This document shows, one piece after another, positions 13,561-23,476 of a stretch of 64,000 nt of DNA. Origin of the DNA: Bacteroidota bacterium. Lineage in GTDB: Bacteria > Bacteroidota > Bacteroidia > Bacteroidales > SKPS01. The stretch's first letter is position 1. Every line of letters begins with the position of its first letter. The stretch spans positions 1-64,000 of the forward strand of contig JAKLII010000008.1 of assembly GCA_022709695.1 (NCBI GenBank), read 5' to 3'. The notes under the pieces are model-generated. The model worked only from the letters and a program-made list of their open reading frames with translations, did not search any database and was not told the origin of the DNA. Both the position numbers and the translations under genes were made by a program.

Positions 13561-16020
13561 GTGGAACAGAAACAAAAGGTACAGGCAGCACGGGACGAAT
13601 TCATCGACTTCAGGTCGTTCTTCTTCAAGATCATACAGAACTGGTACTTCCTGATTCTGTCCATTGTCGCTGCCCTGGTGATAGCACACTACTACATCCA
13701 GTTAAAACAGCCTGTGTACAAGGTCACCTCAACCTTGCTGATCAAAGACGAAGGAAATAACCTCCTCATGGATCCCACCTTCTACAAACCTCAGCTCAAT
13801 CTGAAAAATGAAGTGGGAATCCTCTCTTCCTATGCCCTCGCTGAAAGAACCGTTCGTGAACTAAACTTTCACGTCTCCTATTTCCGGCAGGGCCGTTTCA
13901 GATCTTCGGAATTATACCGTAACCTCCCGTTCCAGGTCGAATTCGACACCTCCCATCTCCAGCTGGCCAATGTGCTCTTCTCCATCGAATTCCAGTCTCC
14001 TTCCAAATACACCCTGTCCATCCAGGGTACAAAAGACTGTTATCTGTACGACTACGCCACTGACAATGGATACCCCATTGGCAATGCAGAATCATTCCTG
14101 TTTAAAAAAGAGTTGCAGGTGAATGATAAAGTGAGTGAAAACTATTTCTCGTTCACCATCCGGAAAAATCCGGCACTGCCCGATTTTAACCTCTCCGGCT
14201 TGTCCTACCAGTTTCGGTTCAACAGCATCACAGATATTATTGATGAATTCAACCGAATTGTCATCGCCCCTATCGATAACGAATCCTCCATCATCTCCAT
14301 CTCTCTGAATTCCCCGGTTACCGATAAAGCCATCGCTTATATCGACAAACTGGGTGAAGTGTATCTGCAGAATGACCTGGACAGGATCAATAAAAAATCG
14401 CTTCGCACCATCGAGTTTATCGATGCACAGCTGTCAGCGCTCCAGGATTCCATTGGGGTGATCCAGCAACATATGCAGTCGACCCGCTCAAACAATCTGG
14501 TGGATATCGACATTGAGCTGCAGACTGCCTATTCCCGCCTGAAGGATCTTACATCAGAAAAGGCACAGGAGGTGATCCGTGGCAGATATTACAACTTCAT
14601 TCTTGACAATCTTAAGGCTGAAATACCTGAGAAAGAGATGCTTGCACCCTCAGCTATGGGAATTTCAGATCCCACGCTCAACAATTTGGTGAACGAACTG
14701 AACAAGCTGATCCTGGATATGGAGGTGCTGCAGCGTACCCTGCCCACGGAGCATCCCAGATACAAAGCGCATGTGGCCAAAATCGATCTTACCCGAAAAA
14801 CCCTGATCCGGAATCTCGAGGATGCCAGAAAGATGTCGGACATCAACCTCCGCAATTACAGCGACCGTATCAGCCAGGCACGGGGTGAGATCAACAGGGT
14901 TCCTGCCGCCGAAGGGCAGCTCGCCAATATCAAACGGGATTACCAGGTGAATGACCAGGTGTTCACCTTTCTGAAGGAGAAGCGGGCAGAAGCCGCCATC
15001 ACGCTGGCATCCAACAATTCACCGCATCAGATCATCGACAGCGCCAAATACACCGAGAAGGTAAGCCCGAAGGAGACCTTCATCCGGTTGACCGCAATCC
15101 TGCTGGGATTGTTCATCCCGCTGATTATTATCCTGTTAAGGGACATCTTCAACAACAAGATCACCTCCCGGGCCGATATCGAAGAGAATAGCCCGGTTCC
15201 GATTCTCGGTTTCATAATCCACAATGAAAACCACGAATCAAGCACAGTCGTTATCAGCCATCCGAACTCAACTGTCGCTGAATCACTCCGTTCGATACGC
15301 ACCAACCTGCGGTACTTCAGATCAGAAAATGAGCATAAAGTGATCGCGGTTACCTCCAGCGTTTCGGGTGAAGGGAAGACCTTCTGCTCGGTGAACCTGG
15401 CCTCGATATTTGCCATTTCGGGGAAAAAGACCATTCTGGTATCATGTGACCTTCGTAAACCCAAGGTGCTCACGGAGTTCAATATTCCGAACAACGAAAG
15501 GGGATTGACCTCTTACCTGATCGGGCGAAATACCCTGGAGGAGATCATCGTCAACTCAGGGCAGGTAAACCTCGATCTGATCCCTTCGGGGCAGGTTCCC
15601 CCGAACCCGGCCGAGTTACTCGAATCACCCTCCATGGCACAGCTCATCGACATGCTGCGGGATGAGTACGAGTTTGTGATCATCGACACTTCTCCGGTAG
15701 GACTGGTAGCAGATGCCCTCCAGATTATGAAACTGGCCGACATTTCCCTCTTTGTGGTGAGGCAGAATTATTCTGTGAAAACCTCGGTGATGCTGGTGAA
15801 TGACATTCTGGATATGACAGGTTCCAAAAACCTCGGTATCATTGTCAATGATGTGGATATCAACAAGAAAGGATACGGCAACTACTTCAAGGGCAAATAT
15901 GGATATGGCTATGGCTACGGCTATGGCTACGGCTATGGCTATGGTTACGGCTACGGAAATTATCATTCGGATGAATCACGCAAAAAGAAGCCCTGGCTGC
16001 AACGCCTGCTGGGAGGATAA
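13561..16020 (+). CDS. wzc: Wzc-type polysaccharide copolymerase and BY-kinase with Tyr-Gly tail
   Basis: 819 residues from a GTG. A Wzz domain runs from the first membrane helix (about 28-46) to the second (about 505-528), with periplasmic coiled-coil between. The cytoplasmic BY-kinase follows: Walker A TSSVSGEGKT at about 598-607, Walker A' TILVSCDLRKPKV near 625, and Walker B FVIIDTSPVG near 704. The C-terminus is a (Tyr-Gly) run of ten dipeptides at about 780-800, with flanking GYGNY and NYH, about 13 tyrosines in all, the expected autophosphorylation cluster. Cycles of tyrosine phosphorylation in such proteins control chain length and export. It follows wza directly and heads the polysaccharide region. 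Confidence 0.94.
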   Translation: MEQKQKVQAARDEFIDFRSFFFKIIQNWYFLILSIVAALVIAHYYIQLKQPVYKVTSTLLIKDEGNNLLMDPTFYKPQLNLKNEVGILSSYALAERTVRELNFHVSYFRQGRFRSSELYRNLPFQVEFDTSHLQLANVLFSIEFQSPSKYTLSIQGTKDCYLYDYATDNGYPIGNAESFLFKKELQVNDKVSENYFSFTIRKNPALPDFNLSGLSYQFRFNSITDIIDEFNRIVIAPIDNESSIISISLNSPVTDKAIAYIDKLGEVYLQNDLDRINKKSLRTIEFIDAQLSALQDSIGVIQQHMQSTRSNNLVDIDIELQTAYSRLKDLTSEKAQEVIRGRYYNFILDNLKAEIPEKEMLAPSAMGISDPTLNNLVNELNKLILDMEVLQRTLPTEHPRYKAHVAKIDLTRKTLIRNLEDARKMSDINLRNYSDRISQARGEINRVPAAEGQLANIKRDYQVNDQVFTFLKEKRAEAAITLASNNSPHQIIDSAKYTEKVSPKETFIRLTAILLGLFIPLIIILLRDIFNNKITSRADIEENSPVPILGFIIHNENHESSTVVISHPNSTVAESLRSIRTNLRYFRSENEHKVIAVTSSVSGEGKTFCSVNLASIFAISGKKTILVSCDLRKPKVLTEFNIPNNERGLTSYLIGRNTLEEIIVNSGQVNLDLIPSGQVPPNPAELLESPSMAQLIDMLRDEYEFVIIDTSPVGLVADALQIMKLADISLFVVRQNYSVKTSVMLVNDILDMTGSKNLGIIVNDVDINKKGYGNYFKGKYGYGYGYGYGYGYGYGYGYGNYHSDESRKKKPWLQRLLGG
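15898..15963 (+). repeat. In-frame TAY-GGN hexamer repeats coding the Tyr-Gly tail
   Basis: Ten TAT/TAC-GGN units in tandem, with near-identical blocks TATGGCTACGGC repeated. Slippage or recombination could add or remove Tyr-Gly pairs without changing the frame. Confidence 0.85.
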
Positions 16021-16081
16021 ACCCCCGGCACGGATGTGAACTTTTCCCGATTACATTTTCAACAAACTTTATACTTCAGGA

Positions 16082-17218
16082 ATGAAACCCCTCAGAATGG
16101 TCGACCTTCAGGGTCAGTACGAAAAGATTAAGCCGGAGATTGATACAGCGATTCAGGAGGTTGTTGATCAGACTGCCTTTATTAATGGTCCTGCTGTCCA
16201 ACGATTTCAGAAGCACCTGGAGCAGTATCTGGGTGTAAAACATGTAATTCCGTGTGCCAACGGCACTGATGCCCTGCAGTGTTCCATGATGGCCCTCGAC
16301 CTGCAGCCCGGTGATGAAGTGATTACGACCTCATTCACCTTCATTGCCACGGTGGAAGTCATTGCCCTCCTCAGGCTTACCCCGGTACTGGTAGATGTGC
16401 TTCCCGATACCTTCAATATCGACCCGGAGGCCATCCGGAAAGCCATCACACCTAGAACCAAAGCCATTGTACCGGTGCACCTCTTCGGCCAGTGCGCCGA
16501 TATGGAGGCCATCCTGAAAATCGCCGCTGACCACAACCTGTTTGTGATCGAAGATGCCTGCCAGTCGATTGGTGCTGTATGGCATGCCTGCGATGGAACC
16601 TCTCATCACTCCGGTACCATCGGGCATCTGGGCTGCACCTCCTTCTTCCCGTCGAAGAATCTTGGATGTTACGGCGACGGGGGTGCAATCTATACCCAGG
16701 ATGACACGCTGGCAGCAAAGCTCAGAGTGATTGTAAACCATGGTATGACAGTACGTTATTACCACGACATGGTGGGGGTGAACTCACGACTCGACGCCAT
16801 TCAGGCAGCGGTACTGGATGTAAAACTGGGCCGGCTGGATGCTTATATTGAAGCCAGGCAAAAGGCCGCCAATTATTACAACAAAGCCTTCGGAAGCCAT
16901 CCGCTGCTCGTGACCCCACAAACGGCACCCTTTACAAGCCATGTGTTTCATCAGTACACCTTGCAGATAAAGGGGGGGCACCGCGATGCCCTGCACCAGC
17001 ACCTGAACGGACTGGGAATTCCCAATGCGATCTATTATCCGGTGCCGTTGCACATGCAAAAAGCCTATATCGATCCGCGTTACCGTGAAGGTGATTTCCC
17101 GGTAACGGAACAGCTGTGCCGCGAGGTGATCTCTCTGCCAATGCATACTGAACTGGACGAGGAGCAGCTGGCATACCTCACCAGGACAATAACCGACTTC
17201 CTCAATACCTGCAAGTAG
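16082..17218 (+). CDS. DegT/DnrJ/EryC1 sugar aminotransferase (WbpE/WlbC-like)
   Basis: 378 residues. Opens [20 protein letters not shown], then [18 protein letters not shown] (PLP phosphate loop) near 56, [11 protein letters not shown] near 156 (Asp to the pyridine nitrogen), and [17 protein letters not shown] near 185-200 with the PLP lysine in PSKN. Such enzymes in this company convert UDP-3-keto-GlcNAc uronic acid to the 3-amino sugar using glutamate. The next genes are the matching acetyltransferase and 3-dehydrogenase, so the three together fit the WbpE, WbpD and WbpB steps toward UDP-2,3-diacetamido-2,3-dideoxy-glucuronate. The acetyltransferase begins one base after this gene's stop. 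Confidence 0.93.
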   Translation: MKPLRMVDLQGQYEKIKPEIDTAIQEVVDQTAFINGPAVQRFQKHLEQYLGVKHVIPCANGTDALQCSMMALDLQPGDEVITTSFTFIATVEVIALLRLTPVLVDVLPDTFNIDPEAIRKAITPRTKAIVPVHLFGQCADMEAILKIAADHNLFVIEDACQSIGAVWHACDGTSHHSGTIGHLGCTSFFPSKNLGCYGDGGAIYTQDDTLAAKLRVIVNHGMTVRYYHDMVGVNSRLDAIQAAVLDVKLGRLDAYIEARQKAANYYNKAFGSHPLLVTPQTAPFTSHVFHQYTLQIKGGHRDALHQHLNGLGIPNAIYYPVPLHMQKAYIDPRYREGDFPVTEQLCREVISLPMHTELDEEQLAYLTRTITDFLNTCK

Positions 17219-17219
17219 T

Positions 17220-17795
17220 ATGGAAAAGGAGTACTTTGCACATGAAACCGCCGTGATTGATGAGGGGTGCCGCATCGGGAAAGGGACGCGCATCTGGCAC
17301 TTTACCCACATCATGTCCGATTGTGTGATCGGTGAGCGCTGCAACCTGGGGCAGAATGTGGTGGTATCGCCCGGTGTTACCCTGGGAAACAACGTGAAGG
17401 TGCAGAACAACGTATCCATTTACACCGGAGTCCATTGCGAGGATGATGTTTTTCTCGGCCCTTCGATGGTGTTTACCAATGTGATCAATCCACGGAGTGC
17501 GGTCAACCGGAAATCAGAATATCTGCCCACCCCGGTCAGAAAGGGAGCCTCGATTGGCGCCAATGCTACCATTGTGTGCGGAAATGAGATAGGTGCCTAT
17601 GCTATGATCGGGGCAGGAGCGGTGGTAACCAAAGACATACCTCCCTATGCCCTGGTGGTCGGAAATCCGGCACGCCAGATCGGATGGGTAAGCGAGTACG
17701 GGCACAGGCTCAGTTTTGATGAAACGGGCCGGGCGATTTGCCCCGAAACCGGAGAACAATACAGATTGGAAAATCAAAAGGTTATAAAAATTTAG
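17220..17795 (+). CDS. UDP-3-amino-sugar N-acetyltransferase (WbpD/WlbB-like, left-handed beta helix)
   Basis: 191 residues made largely of hexapeptide repeats forming a left-handed beta helix: [20 protein letters not shown] at about 12-31, [18 protein letters not shown] near 35-52, and [20 protein letters not shown] near 100-119. The insert [17 protein letters not shown] near 82-98 and the terminal sequence PCPETG-like zinc/CoA segment ([12 protein letters not shown]) are typical of WbpD. It acetylates the 3-amino group from acetyl-CoA. It sits between the aminotransferase (1 base gap) and the oxidoreductase (4 bases), strongly supporting the pathway assignment. Confidence 0.93.
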   Translation: MEKEYFAHETAVIDEGCRIGKGTRIWHFTHIMSDCVIGERCNLGQNVVVSPGVTLGNNVKVQNNVSIYTGVHCEDDVFLGPSMVFTNVINPRSAVNRKSEYLPTPVRKGASIGANATIVCGNEIGAYAMIGAGAVVTKDIPPYALVVGNPARQIGWVSEYGHRLSFDETGRAICPETGEQYRLENQKVIKI

Positions 17796-17799
17796 TCCG

Positions 17800-18837
17800 A
17801 TGATGGTACATATTGAAAATCAGGTTCGTTTTGCAGTAGTGGGTTGTGGACATATCGGCAAGCGCCATGCAGAAATGGTCATCAGAAATCCTGAGGCAAG
17901 GCTGGTGGCGATGTGCGATATACTGCCCGCCTCAGAGCTGAACATCGACCATTTCGATGCTCCTTTTTATCCATCCATGGAGGAGATGATGGAGCACAAA
18001 AAGGATGAAATTGATGTAGTATGCATCTGCACCCCCAATGGCATTCATACCAGCCAGTCGCTCCTGGCCCTTGAGTATGGGAAACATGTGGTGTGTGAAA
18101 AGCCCCTTGCCTTGTCGAAGTCCGATGCCGAAAAGGTGATTTTCAAATCGCTTCAGGTATCAAAAAATGTGTTCACGGTGATGCAGAACCGGTACAGCCC
18201 GCCCTCGCAGTGGATTAAAGAAGTGGTGGAACGGGGTGTCATGGGAAAAATCTACATGGTGCAGCTGAACTGTTACTGGAACCGCGACAAGCGCTATTAT
18301 AAAAAAGGGGGATGGAAGGGAACCCGCGATCTTGATGGCGGAACCCTGTTTACCCAGTTTTCCCATTTTATCGACATCATGTATTGGTTGTTCGGCGACA
18401 TCGACGATATACGGGCCATCTTCCAGAACTTTAACCACGACGATACCATCCAGTTTGAGGACTCCGGAATCATTTCCTTCAGGTTTATCAACGGAGGGAT
18501 GGGTTCCATCAATTATTCCACCGCAGTGTGGGATAAAAATCTGGAAAGCAGCATCATCATTATCGGAGACCGTGGAAGCGTGAAGCTGGGCGGGCAATAT
18601 ATGAACGAGGTGGAATATTGCCATATTGAGGGTTACGAAATGCCGGAGCTGGACCCTGTTTCTCCTGCCAACGACTATGGACAGTACAAGGGCTCCGCGG
18701 CAAATCACCATTTTGTGATCGAAAATGTGGTAAATACACTGAAAGGGCGGAGCAGCATTACCACCAATGCCCTTGAGGGTTTGAAAGTGGTGGAGATCAT
18801 CGAAAGGATCTATGCCATGAAACCAAAAGGTCTCTAA
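17800..18837 (+). CDS. Gfo/Idh/MocA oxidoreductase (WbpB/WlbA-like 3-dehydrogenase)
   Basis: 345 residues. An N-terminal Rossmann fold (VRFAVVGCGHIGKRHAEMV at about 9-27) is followed by the family motif VVCEKPLALS near 103-112, whose EKP lysine is catalytic, and by a C-terminal alpha/beta domain with YWNRDKRYYKKGGWKGTRDL and GGTLFTQFSHFIDIMYWLFG near 160-190. WbpB-type enzymes oxidise the C3 hydroxyl of UDP-GlcNAc uronate, supplying the ketosugar to the aminotransferase two genes upstream. NAD is regenerated with 2-oxoglutarate in characterised relatives. Confidence 0.92.
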   Translation: MMVHIENQVRFAVVGCGHIGKRHAEMVIRNPEARLVAMCDILPASELNIDHFDAPFYPSMEEMMEHKKDEIDVVCICTPNGIHTSQSLLALEYGKHVVCEKPLALSKSDAEKVIFKSLQVSKNVFTVMQNRYSPPSQWIKEVVERGVMGKIYMVQLNCYWNRDKRYYKKGGWKGTRDLDGGTLFTQFSHFIDIMYWLFGDIDDIRAIFQNFNHDDTIQFEDSGIISFRFINGGMGSINYSTAVWDKNLESSIIIIGDRGSVKLGGQYMNEVEYCHIEGYEMPELDPVSPANDYGQYKGSAANHHFVIENVVNTLKGRSSITTNALEGLKVVEIIERIYAMKPKGL

Positions 18838-18881
18838 AGAACGAACTGAAGGGTTTATCTGTCAGCATAAAAATAAGATAC

Positions 18882-20177
18882 ATGAATATTTACGATTCAC
18901 TATTGAAAAAAGAGACCGCCCTCTCGGTGATTGGTCTGGGGTATGTGGGTTTGCCGATTGCACTTGAGTTTGCGAAAAAGATCAGGGTGATCGGGTTCGA
19001 TATCCGGCAGGATCGTGTGGAGATGATGCAGCGGGGCGAAGACCCCAGCCGGGAGCTGCCCGATGCAGCATTTGAGGGGTGTGACATCGTTTTTACTTCC
19101 GACCTCAATGATCTGAAAGGCGCCTCCTTCCATATCATCGCTGTCCCTACCCCGATTGACGACTCCAATATGCCTGATCTGCTTCCCCTGATCCGTGCCA
19201 GCGAGGCTGTGGGGAAAATCCTGAAAAAGGGAGATTATGTGGTATACGAATCTACTGTCTATCCCGGAGCCACCGAAGAGGATTGTGTACCCGTGCTGGA
19301 GCAGTGGAGCGGATTAAAATTCTCGCAGGATTTTAAGGTGGGATATTCTCCTGAAAGAATTAATCCCGGCGATAAGGTAAATACCCTCACCAGCGTGGTG
19401 AAGGTAGTATCGGGGTGTGACGGGGAGTCCCTTGAGCAGGTTGCAAAAACCTACGAACTGGTAATCCGTGCAGGGGTCCATCGTGCCCCCTCCATCAAGG
19501 TGGCAGAGGCTGCCAAAATCATCGAAAACACCCAGCGGGATGTGAACATCGGCCTGATGAACGAACTTTCGATCATCTTTAACCGAATGGGTATCAATAC
19601 GTATGACGTGCTTGAGGCAGCCGGCACCAAATGGAACTTCCTGAAGTTCTACCCGGGGCTGGTAGGCGGACATTGCATCGGCGTGGATCCCTATTATCTG
19701 GCATTCAAGGCCAAAAAACTCCGTTACCACACCCAGATCATTAACTCCGGCCGGTTTGTGAACGATTCGATGGGCTTTTATGTAGCCAAGCAAACGGTCA
19801 AGAAGATCATTGCGGCCGGCAAACCGGTACTCAACACCAAGGTGCTTATCATGGGTTCCACCTTCAAGGAGGATGTGGCCGACATCAGGAACTCAAAGGT
19901 GGTGGATGTGTACCGCGAACTTCAGTCGTACGGCGTCCATGTTGAGATGGTGGATCCCCATGCCAGCCCTGCAGAGATGGAACATGAATATGGCGTCCCG
20001 CTGCAAAAAGCCCCGGCCGGGAAATATGATGCAGTAATCGTTGCCGTGGCACACCGTGAATATGCGAACCTTGGAGAGGGGTATTTTCAGTCGCTCCTGA
20101 ATGAGAACGGAATACTCGTGGATGTAAAGGGAATCTATCGAAACCGGATAAAAAATATCCCTTACTGGAGCCTGTAA
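18882..20177 (+). CDS. UDP-N-acetylhexosamine 6-dehydrogenase (WbpO/TviB/WbpA family)
   Basis: 431 residues. NAD-binding VIGLGYVGLPIALEFAKK at about 16-33, then AVPTPIDDSNMPDL near 89-102, YESTVYPGATEEDCVPVL near 122-139, YSPERINPGDK near 156-166, AKIIENTQRDVNIGLMNELS near 212-231, and the catalytic Cys in PGLVGGHCIGVDPYYLAFKA near 261-280. The residue pattern follows TviB/WbpO, which oxidise UDP-GlcNAc or UDP-GalNAc to the uronic acid in two NAD-dependent steps. It would supply the substrate of the 3-dehydrogenase immediately upstream, completing the four-enzyme diacetamido uronate route. Confidence 0.93.
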   Translation: MNIYDSLLKKETALSVIGLGYVGLPIALEFAKKIRVIGFDIRQDRVEMMQRGEDPSRELPDAAFEGCDIVFTSDLNDLKGASFHIIAVPTPIDDSNMPDLLPLIRASEAVGKILKKGDYVVYESTVYPGATEEDCVPVLEQWSGLKFSQDFKVGYSPERINPGDKVNTLTSVVKVVSGCDGESLEQVAKTYELVIRAGVHRAPSIKVAEAAKIIENTQRDVNIGLMNELSIIFNRMGINTYDVLEAAGTKWNFLKFYPGLVGGHCIGVDPYYLAFKAKKLRYHTQIINSGRFVNDSMGFYVAKQTVKKIIAAGKPVLNTKVLIMGSTFKEDVADIRNSKVVDVYRELQSYGVHVEMVDPHASPAEMEHEYGVPLQKAPAGKYDAVIVAVAHREYANLGEGYFQSLLNENGILVDVKGIYRNRIKNIPYWSL

Positions 20178-20209
20178 AAACCCCGGAAAGCAAAACCATC
20201 CATCGGTAT

Positions 20210-21274
20210 ATGAAAAAGATCCTTGTGACCGGAGCAGCTGGATTTATCGGATTTCATCTGGTAAACAGGCTGATAAATGAGGGATGGGAAGTGATAGGGC
20301 TCGATAACCTCAACCACTACTACGACCCGATGCTGAAGTTTAACAGGCTGAAAGCCTGTGGTATTGAGCCCGAAAAGCTGAAGGTCAACAAGCCGGTTAT
20401 CTCTTCACTGCACAGGAACTACCGTTTCATTCAGGCCGATATCACCGACCGCGACACAATTAACACACTCTTCCGCAAAGAATCCTTTGATGTGGTGGGC
20501 CACCTGGCAGCTCAGGCAGGGGTACGGTACAGTCTCGAGAATCCCCATTCCTATACCGACAGCAATATCACGGGATTTCTGAATATGCTTGAGGCAGTCA
20601 GGCACCATCAAACCGGTCATCTGGTATATGCAAGCAGCAGCAGCGTGTACGGCCTCAATACCCGGCTCCCCCTTTCGGAACACGCCGGCGTGGACCATCC
20701 GGTGAGCCTCTACGCTGCCACCAAAAGGAGCAACGAGCTGATGGCGCATACGTACAGCCATCTTTTCGACATCCCCACCACCGGACTCCGTTTCTTCACG
20801 GTGTATGGTCCCTGGGGAAGGCCCGATATGGCACTTTTCCTGTTTACCCGTGCCATCCTGAATGATGAACCTGTGGTACTGTATAACCATGGCAATATGC
20901 TGCGCGATTTCACCTATGTGGACGACATTGTGGATGGCGTATTCAGGGTCCTTTCAAGCCCTCAGAAGTCAAACCAGGGCGGTCATCCCGGCGACCTTAC
21001 CGACCCGGCCGGTTCCACCGCCCCCTTCAGGATCTACAACATTGGGAATGCAAATCCTGTTCGGCTCGAAGCCTTTGTGGATGCCATCGAAGCACGTCTG
21101 GGGAAAAAAGCACGGAGGGAATATATGCCGCTGCAGCCCGGCGACGTGGTGAAGACCTTTTCCGATGTAGCGGACCTGCAGGCCGATTTCGGCTACCAAC
21201 CCCATGTGAATGTAGAAGAAGGAATCCGCAGGTTCATCGAATGGTATCTTGAGTATTTTAATATAAAAATCTGA
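20210..21274 (+). CDS. UDP-glucuronate 4-epimerase-like SDR
   Basis: 354 residues of the extended SDR family. [19 protein letters not shown] at about 4-22 is the NAD loop, with [20 protein letters not shown] near 35-54, the catalytic Tyr-Lys in [15 protein letters not shown] near 168-182 and serine in YASSSSVYG near 141. The YYDP...LKFNRL insert is typical of bacterial UDP-glucuronate 4-epimerases, which give UDP-galacturonate. In this cluster it could act on UDP-GlcA or on the N-acetylated uronic acid made by the upstream dehydrogenase; the sequence does not settle which. Confidence 0.88.
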   Translation: MKKILVTGAAGFIGFHLVNRLINEGWEVIGLDNLNHYYDPMLKFNRLKACGIEPEKLKVNKPVISSLHRNYRFIQADITDRDTINTLFRKESFDVVGHLAAQAGVRYSLENPHSYTDSNITGFLNMLEAVRHHQTGHLVYASSSSVYGLNTRLPLSEHAGVDHPVSLYAATKRSNELMAHTYSHLFDIPTTGLRFFTVYGPWGRPDMALFLFTRAILNDEPVVLYNHGNMLRDFTYVDDIVDGVFRVLSSPQKSNQGGHPGDLTDPAGSTAPFRIYNIGNANPVRLEAFVDAIEARLGKKARREYMPLQPGDVVKTFSDVADLQADFGYQPHVNVEEGIRRFIEWYLEYFNIKI

Positions 21275-21275
21275 T

Positions 21276-22154
21276 ATGAAAGCCATTATACTATCAGGCG
21301 GCTCCGGAACCCGGCTCTTTCCCCTTACCCGGGTGGTCTCAAAACAGCTGATGCCCATTTACGATAAACCGATGATCTATTACCCCCTGTCGGTACTGAT
21401 GCTGGCAGGAATCAGAGAGATCCTGATCATCTCCACCCCCCACGATTTGCCTTTGTACAGGGAGCTTTTCGGGGATGGCAGCCAGATTGGACTGGATATA
21501 TCCTATGCGGAGCAACCAAGTCCCGACGGACTGGCCCAGGCCTTTCTGATCGGCGAGGAATTTATTGGGGGTGAAGATGTATGCCTGATTTTGGGCGACA
21601 ATATTTTTTATGGGGCAGGCCTGAGCAAACTCCTTGAAAATGCGGTGAATACGGTTACCCATGAGCGTAAGGCTGTGGTATTCGGCTATTGGGTAAACGA
21701 CCCTGAACGGTATGGTGTGGCCGAGATTGACCCGCAGGGGAATGTGCTTTCTATTGAAGAAAAGCCGCAAAACCCCAAATCCAACTTTGCCGTGGTGGGG
21801 CTCTATTTCTATCCGAACAGTGTGATAGAAATTACAAAAACCATCAAGCCGTCGGCCCGTGGCGAGCTTGAAATCACCACCGTAAACCAGGAATACCTTG
21901 CCCTGCAGTCGCTGAAAATCGAACTGATGGGCCGTGGATATGCATGGCTTGATACCGGAACGCACGAGAGCCTCCTGGAGGCCTCCAATTTTATCGAAAC
22001 CATCGAAAAACGGCAGGGGCTGAAAATCGCCTGCATCGAAGAAATCGCCTGGAGTAAAGGCTTTATCGGAAAGGAACAGCTTCTGGATCTTGCCGAACCG
22101 ATGAAAAAAAACCAGTATGGTGAGTATCTGTTCCGGTTACTGAAGGACCAATAG
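21276..22154 (+). CDS. rfbA: Glucose-1-phosphate thymidylyltransferase
   Basis: 292 residues, standard RfbA/RmlA length. [20 protein letters not shown] begins the nucleotide-binding loop (GGSGTRLFP with Arg), followed by [20 protein letters not shown] near 23-42, [10 protein letters not shown] near 107-116, and the typical [12 protein letters not shown] near 250. It makes dTDP-glucose from dTTP and glucose 1-phosphate. No rfbB, rfbC or rfbD lies beside it. The dTDP-sugar is likely the start of the 2,6-dideoxyhexose pathway whose later enzymes are at 43.9-48.2 kb; the 4,6-dehydratase step would need RfbB from elsewhere or a local substitute. Confidence 0.96.
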   Translation: MKAIILSGGSGTRLFPLTRVVSKQLMPIYDKPMIYYPLSVLMLAGIREILIISTPHDLPLYRELFGDGSQIGLDISYAEQPSPDGLAQAFLIGEEFIGGEDVCLILGDNIFYGAGLSKLLENAVNTVTHERKAVVFGYWVNDPERYGVAEIDPQGNVLSIEEKPQNPKSNFAVVGLYFYPNSVIEITKTIKPSARGELEITTVNQEYLALQSLKIELMGRGYAWLDTGTHESLLEASNFIETIEKRQGLKIACIEEIAWSKGFIGKEQLLDLAEPMKKNQYGEYLFRLLKDQ

Positions 22155-22190
22155 CCCCTGTTGCGGAGTTTTACATCTGTAATCATTTGT

Positions 22191-23474
22191 ATGATGAAAA
22201 ACCTGCTGAACCATAAACTGTTGCAAAAAGAAACAATCCCGTTTACAGGGTTGTTGATAGGGGTGGTTGCAGCAGCTGTGCGAGCCATTTCCATCAGATT
22301 TCCGGCCGGTTTTTCGGGGGATGAGCTGTTTTACTGGCGGGAGGTTGTTCGTCTTCAGGAAATAGGATGGTGGAATATGCTGACCACCGGTACCTCTTTT
22401 CTGTACATTGGGTTGTCAGGGCTCCTTACCCATCTTACCGGAAGCATCTTGTTGTCGAACCGGCTGCTTTCGCTGATCCCCGGATTGCTCGTGATCTGGT
22501 CCCTCTGGAAAATGGCGGGTTTATGGGATATCTCCCTTCCGGTGAAAAGGGTAATGCTGCTTACTGCCCTGGCCTTTGTATTCGACCCCTCGCGCAGTCC
22601 GTTCCTGTTCGGCACAAACGACGCCCTGATGTTTGCCTGTGTGGCTGAAGGGGTATACCGTTTGTTCTGCTGGCTGAAATACAATAAGCTGAGCAGTCTG
22701 GTGGCTTCAGCCGTGTTGTTCGGGATGGGGTTCTGGGTGAGGGAAATCACCCTGATGTACCTGATACCCCTGTATGGTGCTGCCTTGCTGTATCTGATTT
22801 TTCCCTCCTGGAAGCCAGTATCCCGTCGTATCGGGGCAATTGCGTTGTTTAGCGGTATCCTTTTGTGTACAGGCATCCTTGTACATCTGCCAGCGTTGTC
22901 AGTCAATGGCACATCTGGTTTTGAAGACAAAAACTATATGGGCAACTGGCGCGAAAGGGATTACCTCTCTCAAATCAGGAGGCAGCCATCCGGGTCTGTA
23001 TTTGCCTATGAACGTGTGGAATGGGCTGAAGTGCGTGCATACAAAAACTCAGGACTCAAACCTGAATTACCTGCAACCCGTCTGGAGATCCTCAGGCGCG
23101 ACCCAAAAATGGTAGCCGATGCCTTTGCATCCAACCTGCTGATCCGGTGTACATACCTGTTCACCCTCAGAAATGGCCTCCTGTTTTTCCTGTTCCTCGC
23201 ATCGTTCTGGTTATTCCCGTGGGTCAGAAGAAAAGCGATCTTTTCGCAATGGATCCTGCTGATTTTGCTGATTACAGGATATACCCTCGAGATTTCAGCC
23301 ATCACGCTGCACCGGATCGAAATCCGGTGGCTCACCCTCTCAATCCTGTTTGTGACACTTGCAGGTTCTTATATGCTTGATTTGCTGCGTATTGAACGAC
23401 CAAAGCTCTACAGAACCGCTCTCTGGCTGCAATATGCCGTCATCGGCTTGTCGCTGGCAATGATATTAATTTGA
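22191..23474 (+). CDS. Multi-pass membrane GT-C-type glycosyltransferase candidate
   Basis: About 427 residues from the ATG at 22191 (a TTG at 22161 would add ten). Around ten hydrophobic segments are visible. The first loop holds FSGDELFYWREV near 42-53, resembling the acidic DE motif of GT-C enzymes such as ArnT/GT39, which transfer sugars from polyprenyl phosphate donors. A long extracytoplasmic loop (about 240-315, SGFEDKNYMGNWRERDYLSQ) separates the helix groups. No family was recognised more specifically. It lies between rfbA and the LegB-like dehydratase and ends 2 bases before it. Confidence 0.65.
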   Translation: MMKNLLNHKLLQKETIPFTGLLIGVVAAAVRAISIRFPAGFSGDELFYWREVVRLQEIGWWNMLTTGTSFLYIGLSGLLTHLTGSILLSNRLLSLIPGLLVIWSLWKMAGLWDISLPVKRVMLLTALAFVFDPSRSPFLFGTNDALMFACVAEGVYRLFCWLKYNKLSSLVASAVLFGMGFWVREITLMYLIPLYGAALLYLIFPSWKPVSRRIGAIALFSGILLCTGILVHLPALSVNGTSGFEDKNYMGNWRERDYLSQIRRQPSGSVFAYERVEWAEVRAYKNSGLKPELPATRLEILRRDPKMVADAFASNLLIRCTYLFTLRNGLLFFLFLASFWLFPWVRRKAIFSQWILLILLITGYTLEISAITLHRIEIRWLTLSILFVTLAGSYMLDLLRIERPKLYRTALWLQYAVIGLSLAMILI

Positions 23475-23476
23475 TT

